64,000 nt of DNA from Caldicellulosiruptoraceae bacterium PP1 (GTDB lineage: Bacteria > Bacillota > Thermoanaerobacteria > Caldicellulosiruptorales > Caldicellulosiruptoraceae). Where the stretch lies: contig JBGGOQ010000002.1 in assembly GCA_041320695.1 (NCBI GenBank), positions 271,618-335,617 of the forward strand, in the 5' to 3' direction. The position numbers and the translations under genes were made by a program. The stretch's first letter is position 1. Each line of letters starts with the position of its first letter. The notes below the pieces were generated by a model, which saw only the letters and a list, made by a program, of their open reading frames with translations, made no database searches and had not been told where the DNA came from. This document shows positions 42,075-51,931 of this stretch, one piece after another.

Positions 42075-43562
42075 TTAATCTAAAGGTAACTTTCTCAACA
42101 CAAGCCCCACCTTGTTTGATTTCTTATCAATAACAACATATCCGAACTTTGGAAACTTTAATAGTGATTTGTACATAATAAAGTCAGCAGATGTATTTGT
42201 ATATTCGGGGGCGTATCTAAACCTGAATGTTTCACTTTCCACAATGGTATAATTTGAATTTTTGGCAGGGAATTTGACAATAAAATTGCCTTTTTTATCT
42301 ATTAAACCAATTGTATATCCTTTTATCACAACAGATGCCATTTCAGCAAAGAAAGAGCTTGCTTCAACAAATTGAGGCTTTAGAATGTAATTTCCTGAAG
42401 AATTTATATATCCCCAGTATTTATTTTGATGGACAGCAGCACATCCTTCCTGAAAATTTCTTACACTGTCAAATTGGGGGTTTATGGCTATTTTAAAGTT
42501 TTGGTTTATAAATCCCCATTTGCCATTTTGCTTGATAGAACAAAGCCCTTCAGAAAATTCGCCTATATCATCAAACATAGGCTTTATTGTCCATTTGCCG
42601 TTTATATCAACAATTCCCCATTTTTTATTTTTATAGACAGCCATAACATTATTAATGCCAATACCTTTTACATTATCAAAGGCTTCTTTACTTTCCAAGG
42701 TTTTACCACTTTTGTGGAAAATCAGCTTATATTTTTGACCCGCAAGCTGCCAAGATATAGAGTCAGGAAGCGGATCTGATTTTTTTTGTTTTGACTCAGA
42801 ATTTTGCTGATTTATGCTATTATCAAGCACATTTTTAAACTTCTGATTAGATAACACATTTTCAAATGAATCATATTGACACTCTACGAAAGAATTACCA
42901 AGGGTATCAATTGCACCAAATTTGCCATCCTTTGAAACTAAAAAATATTGTATATACCATCCTGGCCATACACCATCTTTTAGTTCAACCACAGATAGGC
43001 AATAATTTCCATAAACAACGTGAGGTAGATTGTATTTGGTATTTGGATTAAAGCTGAGAATTTGCACAAAATACATCTTATCAAATTGAGGAGGAATGAA
43101 TACTTTTTTATCCAAATTTAAAAAACCATATTTACCATCTTTTTCGCAGATGTATACATTTAGCCATGGATTTATCACTTCTAAAGAATCCAGGATTGGT
43201 TTTGCAATTATGTTAATTTTAGAATCAATAAAGCCTACTTTTCCATTCTGCAAGATTGCAAAGATGCCTTTGTATATTTTATTCTCAATGCCCATAATTG
43301 AAGAGCCGATAAAAACAATCGGATGTATTTCATCAAATTGAGGCTTCAAGAGAATATTGCCATTTGAATCCATTATCCCCCATTTGCTACCTTTGAGATA
43401 CGAAATCCATCCGTTTTCCCAAAATTGAAAATTGTCAAATTGAGGGCTTAAGTAAATAAACTTTTGATTTTTGGCCTGCTGAGGAAAGGATATAGTAAAA
43501 AGAGCCAAGATATAGAAAGATATAATAAAAGAGGATAAAATCATTTTGAATTTTTTCTGCAT
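42075..43562 (-). CDS. Exported WG-repeat protein
   Basis: About 495 residues from ATG 43562 (AGGAGG eight bases upstream; a start at 43583 has none). A signal peptide or anchor (about 7-28) is followed by about eight WG/KWG repeats such as KWGIMDSNGNILLKPQFDEI, KYGFLNLDKKVFIPPQFDK and KWGFINQNFKIAINPQFDSV, spaced through residues 65-470. WG repeats form beta-structured binding surfaces of unknown ligand. Monocistronic; convergent with the scrap region. Confidence 0.85.
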   Translation of the reverse strand: MQKKFKMILSSFIISFYILALFTISFPQQAKNQKFIYLSPQFDNFQFWENGWISYLKGSKWGIMDSNGNILLKPQFDEIHPIVFIGSSIMGIENKIYKGIFAILQNGKVGFIDSKINIIAKPILDSLEVINPWLNVYICEKDGKYGFLNLDKKVFIPPQFDKMYFVQILSFNPNTKYNLPHVVYGNYCLSVVELKDGVWPGWYIQYFLVSKDGKFGAIDTLGNSFVECQYDSFENVLSNQKFKNVLDNSINQQNSESKQKKSDPLPDSISWQLAGQKYKLIFHKSGKTLESKEAFDNVKGIGINNVMAVYKNKKWGIVDINGKWTIKPMFDDIGEFSEGLCSIKQNGKWGFINQNFKIAINPQFDSVRNFQEGCAAVHQNKYWGYINSSGNYILKPQFVEASSFFAEMASVVIKGYTIGLIDKKGNFIVKFPAKNSNYTIVESETFRFRYAPEYTNTSADFIMYKSLLKFPKFGYVVIDKKSNKVGLVLRKLPLD

Positions 43563-43743
43563 GATCAATACCTCCTCAAACATTAAAAGTCTTTGCCTCT
43601 TTGACTTTTCTTCAATCTAATACATTAATACTATTATATACCAAAGAAAATCTTTATTGTAGCTGTTGATCATAAATTTGTAGTTCACGAAATAATCAAA
43701 TAAAATATTACATAAAGTTGTTTTTTAGGTAGAGGTTTGAGAT

Positions 43744-43914
43744 ATGTCTTATATGAGAGCTTTTACAAACATTTCTTATATAAAGAATTCTAATGAATAT
43801 GAGTATATAAAATTAGTTGATGATATAAAAAAGTGTTATTTTTATAGTATCCTAAAGATATCAGCTTTAACGAAAGCCATTGTGTCAGTGAAAATGTTTT
43901 ACTGTATCTTCTAA
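43744..43914 (+). CDS. Short ORF running into the flavodoxin copy
   Basis: 56 codons beginning MSYMRAFTNISYIKN, with an AGAGG-like site nearby, ending just inside the copied flavodoxin segment at 43897. It is probably the N-terminal part of an unrelated gene cut by the rearrangement. Identity unknown. Confidence 0.35.
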   Translation: MSYMRAFTNISYIKNSNEYEYIKLVDDIKKCYFYSILKISALTKAIVSVKMFYCIF

Positions 43915-44058
43915 AGAAAAAAATTGAGCATAAAAAACCTGATGAACTTACTGACGATGAAAAATGAATGCTTGCATGTTATAAACATCCTTTTGACTGG
44001 ACAAATATAAAATCAATAAATCCGATTGTTGAATTAATAAAAAGTAGTATCAAATGAC
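43897..44058 (+). pseudogene. Copied C-terminal segment of the flavodoxin gene
   Basis: About 160 bases nearly identical to 36938-37085 at the end of the flavodoxin gene (YLLKKKIEHKKPDELTDDEK). A premature TGA replaces the GGA codon after DEK, and several substitutions are present. It contains no start and is not expressed as a flavodoxin. Confidence 0.85.
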
Positions 44059-44118
44059 ATTTATACACAATAGAAATTGAAATTATAATAAAAAATTTGA
44101 TATGCTAAGGGGTTATGT

Positions 44119-44244
44119 ATGTTCGGATATTTAGGATTTTCTTATGTAGGGTTAGTTTATCTGTTAATGCTATTTATTCCCAATTTAGTATGGGCAAAGA
44201 ATCCACCAATAGACTATGATACTGAGCATTATGTAAAGGGATAG
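44119..44244 (+). pseudogene. N-terminal fragment of a membrane protein
   Basis: 41 residues (MFGYLGFSYVGLVYLLMLF, then IPNLVWAKNPPIDYD) with AAGGGG upstream. The phrase is the start of a larger family of multi-pass membrane proteins, cut after the first helix. Confidence 0.5.
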
Positions 44245-44589
44245 TTAAAAGTCAAATTATAATAAAAGTTTTTTGCAAGTTATTTTCTGTGGTGAAAGAG
44301 TTTAGAATAATATACGGAGCGTGTACTTAATGATATCGTCTTAAAAGAGCCTTAATATTACGTAAAATAAAGAACTATTTATACGTGCCTTTGGAGGAAG
44401 ATATGCCGTTTTTTTTATATACAAGAAAAGAACTTATAAAAAAGATTAGGATGTTCTATAAGATACAATATGTAAAGGAAAATCTAAAAAAATATAGAAT
44501 ATTTAAGTATAAATTGGTATAATTTTGCGTGTATATACTGATAAATGACTTATAGTATCAAAATTGAGAAATACATAGGAGTGATAAAG

Positions 44590-46608
44590 TTGATTAGCTT
44601 TCAAGATAAAGTTAACTTTATATGGAGTATAGCAGAATTACTAAGAGGCCCCTATAAAAAAGAACAATACGGCGATGTAATACTGCCTATGGCCGTACTC
44701 AGGAGGTTTGACTGCGTCCTTGCAGCCACTAAGCAGGAAGTATTAGAAAAGTATGAAGCCTTAAAGAAGTCAGGGCTCCAAAACATGGACCCTGTTTTAA
44801 ATAGGATATCAAAGCAGGAGTTCAATAATACCAGTAAATATGATTTTGAAAAATTATTGGCTGACCCAGATAATATCGCAAACAATTTAAGAAATTATAT
44901 CAACGGTTTTTCCAAGAACGCCAGAGAAATCATAGAACATTTTGACTTTGACAAGCAGATTACAAAACTTAATGATAACAACCTGCTTTATCTTGTTGTA
45001 TCTGAGTTTAATAAGATAGACTTACATCCAGATGTGGTAAGCAATACAGAAATGGGTTACATATTTGAAGAATTGATTAGAAGATTTTCAGAACATGGGG
45101 AGGCAGGAGACCACTATACCCCTCGTGAGGTTATAAAGCTCATGGTCAATATTCTACTGAATGAAGATAGCGAGGAATTAACACAGCCTGGGCTTGTTGT
45201 GACTGTCTATGACTGCTGTGCGGGGACGGGAGGAATGCTTTCAGTTGCAGAGCAGTACTTGAAAGAACTAAACCCAGGGATACAGGTTGAACTATTTGGA
45301 CAGGAGATAAATCCCCAATCCTTTAGTATCTGCAAATCCGACATGCTTATAAAAGGACAAAACGCAGACAACATCATTTTAGGCGACAGTTTTACGGAAG
45401 ATGGACACAGGGGCAGAACCTTTAGATACATGCTCACCAATCCGCCCTTCGGTGTGGAATGGAAGAAAGCGGAGAAGTTTATTCGTGAGGAATATGAAAA
45501 AGAAGGGTATAACGGTAGGTTCGGTGCAGGACTTCCCAGAATATCTGATGGTTCCCTTTTATTCCTGCAGCACTTGATATCCAAAATGAAGCAGGACGAA
45601 AAAGGCAGCCGTATTGCTATTATCTTCAACGGCTCGCCATTGTTTACGGGGGATGCAGGTTCAGGGGAGTCGGAAATCAGACGCTGGATAATTGAAAATG
45701 ATATGCTGGAAGGTATTATTGCACTACCTGACCAGTTATTCTACAACACAGGTATTTCTACTTATATCTGGATAGTAACCAACCGCAAAAATAGTGACCC
45801 AATGAAGGGACCTGTAAGGACAGGGAAAATACAGTTGGTCAATGCAGTGGACTTCTATCAGAAAATGAGGAAAAGCCTTGGAAACAAGAGAAATGAAATC
45901 ACTGAAGAACAGATAAAAGAAATTACGAGGATATACGGTGAGTTTAAGGAGAACGAATACTGCAAGATTTTTGATAACGAAGATTTCGGATATCAGAAGA
46001 TAGTTGTAGAAAGACCTTTAAGGCTTAATTTCCAGGTAACTGAAGAGAGAATCAATAATCTGTATAATGAGGCCACATTTAAGAAACTTGCCGAATCCAG
46101 AAAGAAAGGTGTGGCAGGGCTTAAAGAGATAGAAGAAGGGAAAAAACTGCAGCAGCAAATAATAGAAACCTTAAAAACAATGGATTCTACTATTCTGTAT
46201 AAAAATAGGGATGTGTTTACAAAAGCATTGAGGAAGGCTTTTAAGGACAGTGATATTAAACTGGATAGTGCACTTTTAAAGGCTATTCTTTCTGCCCTGT
46301 CCGAAAAAGATGAAACTGCAGACATTTGCGTAGACAACAAGGGTAAACCTGAGCCAGACTCAGACTTGAGGGATACTGAAAATGTACCTTTGAAAGAAGA
46401 TATCCATGAATACTTTGAACGGGAAGTAAAGCCTCATGTGCCTGATGCCTGGATAGACGAAAGCAAGACTAAAATAGGATATGAAATACCTTTCACAAGG
46501 CATTTTTATAAGTATAAGCCACTCAGACCTTCTGAAGAGATTATGAAAGAGATTAGAGAATTGGAACAGAGCATCTTAGAGAAGTTGAAGAAGGTGATGG
46601 GGGAATGA
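44590..46608 (+). CDS. hsdM: Type I restriction-modification methyltransferase subunit
   Basis: About 672 residues from TTG 44590, with AGGAG eight bases upstream; an ATG at 44545 has no site. The N-terminal helical HsdM_N domain (FIWSIAELLRGPYKKEQYGD) precedes the N6-adenine methyltransferase core: GDHYTPREVIKLM, SAM motif DCCAGTGGML and catalytic TNPPFG (NPPF). The C-terminal 190 residues are the long tail typical of this HsdM group (EREVKPHVPDAWID). HsdM methylates adenine at the site read by HsdS. It overlaps hsdS by 4 bases. Higher G+C than its surroundings suggests transfer. Confidence 0.95.
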   Translation: MISFQDKVNFIWSIAELLRGPYKKEQYGDVILPMAVLRRFDCVLAATKQEVLEKYEALKKSGLQNMDPVLNRISKQEFNNTSKYDFEKLLADPDNIANNLRNYINGFSKNAREIIEHFDFDKQITKLNDNNLLYLVVSEFNKIDLHPDVVSNTEMGYIFEELIRRFSEHGEAGDHYTPREVIKLMVNILLNEDSEELTQPGLVVTVYDCCAGTGGMLSVAEQYLKELNPGIQVELFGQEINPQSFSICKSDMLIKGQNADNIILGDSFTEDGHRGRTFRYMLTNPPFGVEWKKAEKFIREEYEKEGYNGRFGAGLPRISDGSLLFLQHLISKMKQDEKGSRIAIIFNGSPLFTGDAGSGESEIRRWIIENDMLEGIIALPDQLFYNTGISTYIWIVTNRKNSDPMKGPVRTGKIQLVNAVDFYQKMRKSLGNKRNEITEEQIKEITRIYGEFKENEYCKIFDNEDFGYQKIVVERPLRLNFQVTEERINNLYNEATFKKLAESRKKGVAGLKEIEEGKKLQQQIIETLKTMDSTILYKNRDVFTKALRKAFKDSDIKLDSALLKAILSALSEKDETADICVDNKGKPEPDSDLRDTENVPLKEDIHEYFEREVKPHVPDAWIDESKTKIGYEIPFTRHFYKYKPLRPSEEIMKEIRELEQSILEKLKKVMGE

Positions 46609-47972
46609 GTAAGTTTAAGAGGTATGAAAGGTATAAGGATTCAGGGGTTGAGTGGATAGGTGAGATACCAGAGCATTGGGAGTTAAGGAAAATAAAACAT
46701 ATAGGCATGCTTTCTGCTGGTGGAGTTAACAAGAAAATTGAAGAGGGAGAAGAGTTATTTAAATCTGTCCATTATATGGATGTATATAGAAACTCTGGAA
46801 AAGCGATAGGAAATGATGATGACTATTTGGTTGTATCTGCTACTCAAAGTCAGGCTAAGAATTGTACACTTAGGAAAGGTGATGTTTTGTTTACTTCTTC
46901 ATCGGAGACACCAGATGATATTGGACATGCTGTTACGATTTCCGAAGATTTAGAACAAACATTATATGGATATCACCTTATTAGGTTAAGGTTAGACCGA
47001 GATATACCGGCAGATTATAGTTATCGCAAATATATGTTTAATAATCATTATTTTCGAAGTTATTTTTCTTCAAGAACACAAGGTATCACAAGATATGGAT
47101 TGAAACATGACGATTATAAAGAGGCTGTGGTATTTATACCACCTATTAACGAACAGAAAATTATTGCTAATTTTCTTGACCAAAAAACAGCTGAAATAGA
47201 TGGTTTGATTACTGATAAGGAAAAATTAATTGAATTATTACAGGAAAAACGACAGGCTATTATAACCGAAGCAGTTACAAAAGGGCTTAATCCGAATGTT
47301 AGGATGAAGGATTCTGGAGTTGAGTGGATAGGGAGTATACCAGAACATTGGCAAATTATCCCTTTAAAACATATAACTAACTTTATTTCAAGAGGTAATA
47401 GTCCTGAATATGTAGAAGAGAGTTCAATAAAAGTTATAAATCAAGCATGTATCTATTGGGATGAACTAAAAATAGAAAATGTTAAATATCAGTATGATGA
47501 TATTGATTTTGATAAGTTGAAAGGGAAATTGATTAAAGGAGATTTATTGCTGAACTCTACTGGAACTGGTACTCTAGGGAGAGCAGTAGTATTTAGAGAA
47601 GATGGCAAATATATGGCTGATAGCCATGTTACTATTATTCGCTTTAACAAAACAAGAATGAATGAGGTTTTAGCGTTTTATTTGTTACAAACGAAAATAT
47701 ATCAAGGATATATATACAATGCTTTAGTTACTGGTGCTACAAATCAAATAGAATTATCAAGAGAAAGACTAACTGGAACACCTATGATTGTACCACCAAG
47801 TACAGAGCAGCAAGAAATAGTTAATTTTTTGAATTCTAAAATCGGACAAATTGCTATTTTAATAAATGAAATCAAAACTCAAATCCATAAACTCGAAGAA
47901 TACCGCCAATCCCTTATATCAGAAGCAGTAACAGGGAAAATCGATGTAAGGGACTATGTTATGAACAATTAA
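46605..47972 (+). CDS. hsdS: Type I restriction specificity subunit
   Basis: 455 residues. Two target recognition domains are each opened by the same phrase, DSGVEWIGEIPEHWE (about 12) and DSGVEWIGSIPEHWQ (about 237), each ended by a coiled-coil spacer (FLDQKTAEIDGLITDKEKLI and a C-terminal KTQIHKLEEYRQSLISEAVT). It therefore reads a bipartite site. The two TRDs differ strongly, so the halves of the site should differ. G+C is lower in the TRDs than in hsdM, the usual mosaic pattern of hsdS. Confidence 0.95.
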   Translation: MSKFKRYERYKDSGVEWIGEIPEHWELRKIKHIGMLSAGGVNKKIEEGEELFKSVHYMDVYRNSGKAIGNDDDYLVVSATQSQAKNCTLRKGDVLFTSSSETPDDIGHAVTISEDLEQTLYGYHLIRLRLDRDIPADYSYRKYMFNNHYFRSYFSSRTQGITRYGLKHDDYKEAVVFIPPINEQKIIANFLDQKTAEIDGLITDKEKLIELLQEKRQAIITEAVTKGLNPNVRMKDSGVEWIGSIPEHWQIIPLKHITNFISRGNSPEYVEESSIKVINQACIYWDELKIENVKYQYDDIDFDKLKGKLIKGDLLLNSTGTGTLGRAVVFREDGKYMADSHVTIIRFNKTRMNEVLAFYLLQTKIYQGYIYNALVTGATNQIELSRERLTGTPMIVPPSTEQQEIVNFLNSKIGQIAILINEIKTQIHKLEEYRQSLISEAVTGKIDVRDYVMNN

Positions 47973-47987
47973 ATTGGAGTGATTTAT

Positions 47988-48896
47988 ATGGGCGATTTGA
48001 AACTTTTTAGAATAAAAAATGAAGTAAAAGAACTTATAGGCACTTCAGTAGCCATTGAAAAATCTATTCAGACATTAATTGAAAACAATATGGAAACATT
48101 CTTTGGAATTAAATTTCTGGCCTCTGAGTATCCTACAGGTAAAAATCATGGGGGGCGAATTGATTCTTTGGGGATAGACGAAAACTATTGTCCTGTGATA
48201 CTGGAATACAAGAGAGCATTAAATGAAAATGTAATAAACCAGGGGTTGTATTATCTTGACTGGCTAATGGACCATAAAGCAGAGTTCAAATTGCTTGTAA
48301 TGGAGAAAATGGGTAAGGATATTGCCGATAAGATTGAATGGTCCATGCCGAGACTATTGTGTATTGCAGGGGATTTTACAAAGTTTGATGAATACGCTGT
48401 AAAGCAGATTAATAGGAATATAGAACTTATTAGATATAAAAAATATGAGGGCGACTTGATTCTGTTTGAACTGGTAAATGCTACTACAGCATCGCAGACT
48501 GCAATAGTTTCAGATGATGGTGCAAATAAACATAATGTATATAAAACAGTAACTGAGAATCTCCAACAGGCAGATAAAGAATTACAGGATTTGTATTATT
48601 CAGTTAAAGACTTTATATTAAACCTCGGAGATGACATTCAGGAAAAGGTTCTGAAATACTACATTGCTTTTAAAAAAATTCGAAATTTCGCTTGTGTAGA
48701 AGTTTATCCGAAAAGCAAAACAATTCTTATATACTTGAATATAAATCCTAACGAAGTAGAGTTAAAGGAAGGTTTTACAAGAGATGTGAGCAATATCGGT
48801 CATTACGGTACGGGAAACTTAGAGGTTAGGATAAACAATAAAGATGATTTTGAAAAGGCTAAAGCGCTTATAGCAAAAAGTTATGATGAAAATTAG
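47988..48896 (+). CDS. PD-(D/E)XK nuclease-like protein inside the hsd operon (DUF5655 tail)
   Basis: 302 residues from ATG 47988 (TTGGAG eight bases upstream). The motif GGRIDSLGIDENYCPVILEYK gives Asp59, Glu73 and Lys75 in the order expected of PD-(D/E)XK nucleases, followed by a conserved Gln (VINQ). A DUF5655-like C-terminal domain (from about 200, FAVCVEVYPKSKTILIYLN region) follows. Similar proteins appear near type I systems, but no established role is known to me. It is placed between hsdS and hsdR, 15 bases each side, so it is co-expressed. Confidence 0.75.
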   Translation: MGDLKLFRIKNEVKELIGTSVAIEKSIQTLIENNMETFFGIKFLASEYPTGKNHGGRIDSLGIDENYCPVILEYKRALNENVINQGLYYLDWLMDHKAEFKLLVMEKMGKDIADKIEWSMPRLLCIAGDFTKFDEYAVKQINRNIELIRYKKYEGDLILFELVNATTASQTAIVSDDGANKHNVYKTVTENLQQADKELQDLYYSVKDFILNLGDDIQEKVLKYYIAFKKIRNFACVEVYPKSKTILIYLNINPNEVELKEGFTRDVSNIGHYGTGNLEVRINNKDDFEKAKALIAKSYDEN

Positions 48897-48910
48897 TTGG
48901 GGGGATATAA

Positions 48911-51901
48911 ATGGCTAAAACTCCTGAAGAACTTTTAGAAAAGGGTTTTGAAGAATATATTGAGGAGTACCTTTTAAAAAATGGATATGTGAAGGGCAGT
49001 CCTGACTATTACAACAAAGAATATGCCTTAGATACCAAAATTCTATTTGAATTCTTAGAGGATACTCAGCCGAAAAAGATGGATAGGTTAAGGCAAATTC
49101 ATAAAGACCAGTATAAGTTTAAAATTCTAAAACGACTCAATACGGAACTGAATAACCGTGGTATGATTGATGTATTAAGACATGGGATTAAAGATTATGG
49201 CGTATACTTGGACCTTGCCTATTTTCAGCCTGCCAGCAAATTAAACGATGAAATGGTTAAACTTTATCAAAAAAATAGAATATCTGTCACAAGGCAGGTG
49301 CACTACAGCACCAAAAACGAAAACAGCATTGACATGCTCATCTGTGTCAATGGACTTCCCGTTGTTGTGCTGGAACTTAAAAATGCTTTTACTGGTCAAA
49401 CCTATGAAGATGCAATAATGCAGTACAAGAAAGATAGAAGCCCTAATGAACTATTGTTCCAGTTTAAGAAAAGAGCCATTGTATTTTTTGCAGTAGATAC
49501 TCAAGAAGCCTATATGACTACAAGGCTTTCAGGAGATAAGACTTCATTCCTTCCATTTAATAAAGGCTGTGATGGAGGGAAAGGGAATCCAGACAATCCT
49601 GATGGGCTTAAAACAGCATATCTATGGGAAGAGATACTTCAAAAAGATAGTCTGATGGATATACTAAAGAGGTTTGTATTTATCCAGACAGAAGAAAAGA
49701 AAGATATAGACGGCAATATCTATACATCGGAAACTGTCATATTTCCAAGATATCACCAATTGGACGCAGTAAGGAAACTGGAAGCCGATGCAAGGGAAAA
49801 GGGAGTAGGAACAAACTATCTTGTGCAGCACAGTGCAGGGTCAGGAAAAACAAACTCCATATCATGGCTTGCCCACAGGCTTGCCAATCTTCATGATGAT
49901 AGCGATAATCCTGTATTTGATTCGGTTATTGTCATCACGGACAGGCGGGTTTTGGACAGGCAGTTGCAGGACAGCATTTATCAGTTGGAACATAAACATG
50001 GAGTAGTTCAAAAAATAGATAAAGACTCAAATCAATTGGCTGATGCCTTGAAAAACGGGACAAGAATTATTATCTCTACCCTGCAAAAGTTTCCCTTTAT
50101 CATCGAAAAGGTTGGAGAGTTGGAAAACCGCAAATATGCTGTCATTATAGATGAAGCCCATTCCAGCAGTGCAGGAGAAAACATGGCTTCTTTAAGGGAA
50201 GTGCTGTCTGCAAGTACTCTTGAAGAAGCGGCAAAACTGGATGAAGAGTTAGAGGGCAAAGAATACGACCCTGAGGAGGAAATTTTAAAGACAATAAAGA
50301 AAAGAGGAAAACAGCCTAATATCAGTTTCTTTGCTTTCACGGCTACACCTAAAGCAAAAACTCTTGAAATGTTCGGGACAATAGGACCTGACGGACTGCC
50401 CCATCCATTTCATCTATACTCTATGAGGCAGGCCATCGAAGAAGGCTTTATTTTGGATGTGCTTCAAAACTATGTTACATATGAAACCTACTTCAAACTG
50501 GCAAAGAAAATTGAAGATGACCCCACTTTTGACAGGGCAAAAGCCACCAAGGCATTAACACGGTATGTAAGCCTTCACCCTCATAACATTGCCCAAAAGA
50601 CTGAAATCATGGTGGAGCACTTCAGGAGTGTAACCAGGCATAAAATAGGAGGAAGGGCTAAGGCAATGGTTGTAACCAGTTCCAGGCTCCATGCTGTACG
50701 CTATAAGCATGCCTTTGATGAATATATCAAAAAGAAAGGCTACAGGGATATGAAAACCCTAATAGCCTTTTCGGGAACAGTAAAAGATGGCGGTGTAGAT
50801 TACAAAGAAAGTGACATGAACGGATTTAAGGAATCAGAACTTCCAGAACGTTTTGCCACTGATGAATATCAAGTTCTTTTGGTTGCAGAAAAGTACCAGA
50901 CAGGTTTTGATCAGCCTCTTTTACATACCATGTATGTGGATAAAAAGTTGTCGGGAGTCAAGGCGGTACAGACTTTATCAAGACTCAATAGAACCTGTGC
51001 AGGAAAAGAAGATACCTTTATCCTTGACTTTGTAAATAAGGCAGAGGATATTCAGGAAGCCTTTAAGCCCTATTACCAGGCAACCATTGTGGAAGAAGTG
51101 ACAGAACCTAACCTGCTTTATGATATTGAAACTATGCTCAATGCTTACGGTGTATATCTCAAAGAGGAATTGGATAAGTTTGCTTATATATACTTTAAAC
51201 CTAAGGATAAAAAGACTTCTAAAGACAGGGCAATGCTAAACCACTTTATAGATGCGGCTGTAGAAAGGTTTAAGAAACTGGATGAACAGCGGAAGCAGGA
51301 TTTTAGCAGCCAGGCAATGAAATACGTAAGGCTTTATTCCTTTATTCTTCAAATAACGCCTTTTGAAGATGTTGAACTCCATAAGTTGTATGTATATTTG
51401 ACGTATCTGCTCAAAAAACTGCCAAGAGAAAAAGGCTCTACTGTTCACCTTGCTGACGAAATCGCTTTGGAATACTATACCACTAAAAAGACCTTTGAAG
51501 GGAGCATCTCATTAACCCCAGATGATGAAAATGTACCAGTCACACCTGTGAAATTTGCAGGAACGGGGGTAAAGGAAGAACAGAAAGAATATTTGTCCAG
51601 CATTATTGAGCGGCTTAATAAGCGGTTTGGGACTGATTTCACAAAAGCGGACCAGTTATCGGTAGAGCAAATAAAAGAGGATTTTGCCGCTGATGAGGAT
51701 TTGGTTCAAAAGGCTAAGACAAATACCATTGACGACTTTAGACTTGCTTTCGAAAAAGTGTTTATTAATAAAGTAATTGACAGGATGGACCAGAACCAGG
51801 CATTCTTTACCCGTGTTCTAGACGATGAACAGTTTAAGAATGCACTTATGGAGTATATGCTGGTTGAGACCTATGAGAAGTTAAATAGTATGGCAAAATG
51901 A
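48911..51901 (+). CDS. hsdR: Type I restriction endonuclease subunit
   Basis: 996 residues. An N-terminal PD-(D/E)XK nuclease (Asp141 in NSIDMLICVN, Glu155 and Lys157 in VVLELKNA) is followed by a SF2 translocase: Walker A SAGSGKTNS (about 307-315), DEAH at 414-417, FFAFTATP, then the second RecA lobe with TGFDQPLLHTMYVDK and SRLNRT. A helical C-terminus docks on HsdM. It cleaves unmethylated DNA after translocation. GGGGGG site before the ATG. Intact, so the whole operon looks functional. Confidence 0.96.
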   Translation: MAKTPEELLEKGFEEYIEEYLLKNGYVKGSPDYYNKEYALDTKILFEFLEDTQPKKMDRLRQIHKDQYKFKILKRLNTELNNRGMIDVLRHGIKDYGVYLDLAYFQPASKLNDEMVKLYQKNRISVTRQVHYSTKNENSIDMLICVNGLPVVVLELKNAFTGQTYEDAIMQYKKDRSPNELLFQFKKRAIVFFAVDTQEAYMTTRLSGDKTSFLPFNKGCDGGKGNPDNPDGLKTAYLWEEILQKDSLMDILKRFVFIQTEEKKDIDGNIYTSETVIFPRYHQLDAVRKLEADAREKGVGTNYLVQHSAGSGKTNSISWLAHRLANLHDDSDNPVFDSVIVITDRRVLDRQLQDSIYQLEHKHGVVQKIDKDSNQLADALKNGTRIIISTLQKFPFIIEKVGELENRKYAVIIDEAHSSSAGENMASLREVLSASTLEEAAKLDEELEGKEYDPEEEILKTIKKRGKQPNISFFAFTATPKAKTLEMFGTIGPDGLPHPFHLYSMRQAIEEGFILDVLQNYVTYETYFKLAKKIEDDPTFDRAKATKALTRYVSLHPHNIAQKTEIMVEHFRSVTRHKIGGRAKAMVVTSSRLHAVRYKHAFDEYIKKKGYRDMKTLIAFSGTVKDGGVDYKESDMNGFKESELPERFATDEYQVLLVAEKYQTGFDQPLLHTMYVDKKLSGVKAVQTLSRLNRTCAGKEDTFILDFVNKAEDIQEAFKPYYQATIVEEVTEPNLLYDIETMLNAYGVYLKEELDKFAYIYFKPKDKKTSKDRAMLNHFIDAAVERFKKLDEQRKQDFSSQAMKYVRLYSFILQITPFEDVELHKLYVYLTYLLKKLPREKGSTVHLADEIALEYYTTKKTFEGSISLTPDDENVPVTPVKFAGTGVKEEQKEYLSSIIERLNKRFGTDFTKADQLSVEQIKEDFAADEDLVQKAKTNTIDDFRLAFEKVFINKVIDRMDQNQAFFTRVLDDEQFKNALMEYMLVETYEKLNSMAK

Positions 51902-51931
51902 AATAATAGATTGGCGGGTGAAGGTGACAGC

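Noticed and set aside
42426..42779. Plus-strand ORFs within the WG-repeat gene
   Set aside because: Repeated appearance along the gene follows the WG repeats themselves, so these are shadows.
45207..45629. Minus-strand ORF of 140 codons inside hsdM
   Set aside because: Shadow of the strongly conserved HsdM frame.
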